A DNA stretch of 5,745 bases from Methanobacteriota archaeon. Lineage in GTDB: Archaea; Thermoplasmatota; Poseidoniia; Poseidoniales; Poseidoniaceae. Position 1 is the stretch's first letter. Every line of letters starts with the position of its first letter. The notes below the pieces were generated by a model. The model saw only the letters and a program-made list of their open reading frames with translations. It was not told the origin of the DNA and did not search any database. The translations under genes were made by a program, and so were the position numbers. The DNA lies in NCBI GenBank assembly GCA_029979405.1, contig JAPOHM010000096.1:1-5745 (forward strand). The letters run 5' to 3'. Of the stretch, positions 5,278 through 5,745 are shown piece by piece.

Positions 5278-5745
5278 ACCAATTATCCTTGTCGTAGGTG
5301 CGCGACCCAATTTTATGAAAATCGCTCCGATTCATGCTGAATTGATGCGAAGAGGGCGCAATGTCATTCTTCTCCATACAGGGCAGCACTATGACGAAAA
5401 TATGTCAAAGGTCTTCTTTGAAGATCTTGGAATGCCAAAGCCTGATATCTATCTTGGTATAGGAAGTGGTTCTCATGCATACCAAACAGCAACTGTCATG
5501 ATAGAATTTGAAAAAATTTGTATCGATAACGATCCAAGCATGGTTGTTGTAGTTGGTGATGTCAATTCAACCGTTGCCTGTACAATTGTTTGTGCAAAAT
5601 TGCTTGTACCATGCGCGCACGTTGAAGCTGGATTGAGGTCATTTGATCGGGAGATGCCCGAAGAAATTAATCGCATTCTAACCGATTCTGTCGCCGATTT
5701 GTTGCTAACCCCTTCTCCTGATGGTGATGAAAATCTTCAAGCTGA
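5270..5745 (+). CDS. wecB: Non-hydrolysing UDP-GlcNAc 2-epimerase, N-terminal part (cut by right edge)
   Basis: This enzyme interconverts UDP-GlcNAc and UDP-ManNAc (or a related sugar pair), supplying a donor for glycan assembly. Only the first 158 codons are in the window. The family usually has about 360-390 residues. GARPNFMKIAP (10-20) holds the conserved Arg12 and Lys17 of the nucleotide site. TGQHYD (37-42), GDVNST (96-101, Asp97) and HVEAGLRS (117-124, Glu119) followed by MPEEINR (129-135, Glu131) are the catalytic and substrate motifs known from WecB/MnaA. The RPNF variant at the start is one of the common family forms. ATG 5270 follows AGGTGA by five bases, and the gene overlaps the upstream glycosyltransferase stop by eight bases, marking it as an operon member. 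An epimerase acting on UDP-diNAc-type sugars (WbpI-like) cannot be excluded because the C-terminal half is missing. Confidence 0.93.
   Translation, partial: MSKPIILVVGARPNFMKIAPIHAELMRRGRNVILLHTGQHYDENMSKVFFEDLGMPKPDIYLGIGSGSHAYQTATVMIEFEKICIDNDPSMVVVVGDVNSTVACTIVCAKLLVPCAHVEAGLRSFDREMPEEINRILTDSVADLLLTPSPDGDENLQA

Noticed and set aside
5473..5676. 67-codon minus-strand frame opposite the epimerase
   Set aside because: It is antisense to conserved WecB motifs and has no independent support.
1..5745. CRISPR array, insertion sequence, tRNA or rRNA gene
   Set aside because: No spaced repeat array, transposase motif, terminal inverted repeats or cloverleaf was seen, and nearly all of the window is explained by coding sequence.

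Overview
The window looks like part of a surface-polysaccharide (O-antigen/capsule-like) locus. It is AT-leaning and gene-dense. It holds one divergent gene cut by the left edge, a 191-bp intergenic region, and a tight rightward operon of five genes whose last member is cut by the right edge. The organism cannot be named from sequence alone. Several expression signals suggest an archaeon, possibly a planktonic euryarchaeote. The first gene on each side of the intergenic region lacks a Shine-Dalgarno sequence and has an AT-rich TATA-like stretch about 20-30 bp before its ATG, as in leaderless archaeal transcripts. The internal operon genes instead carry GGTGA-type ribosome binding sites. This is an inference, and a bacterium is not excluded.

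Layout: complement(1..394) is the 5' part of a membrane-anchored SGNH/GDSL-like protein. Positions 395-585 form a divergent promoter region with a nested inverted repeat (539-562) and a small hairpin that touches the operon start codon (571-585). Next come the Wzm-type permease (586-1431), the Wzt/KpsT-type ATPase (1428-2180), a large two-part glycosyltransferase (about 2183-4204), a second GT4 glycosyltransferase (4201-5277), and the N-terminal 158 codons of a non-hydrolysing UDP-GlcNAc 2-epimerase (5270 to the right edge).

The genes fit one pathway. The epimerase makes UDP-ManNAc from UDP-GlcNAc, or a derivative is made further along. The two GT-B enzymes would build a glycan on a lipid carrier at the cytoplasmic face, and the ABC-2 transporter would carry the finished lipid-linked glycan across the membrane. 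The divergent SGNH-like protein could modify surface glycan, for example by acyl transfer or removal, but its catalytic C-terminal part lies outside the window. Every junction in the operon overlaps by a few bases, which implies co-transcription and translational coupling.

The least ordinary items are the roughly 310-residue N-terminal extension of the first glycosyltransferase, the short ATPase without a carbohydrate-binding tail, and the palindromic elements at the operon promoter.
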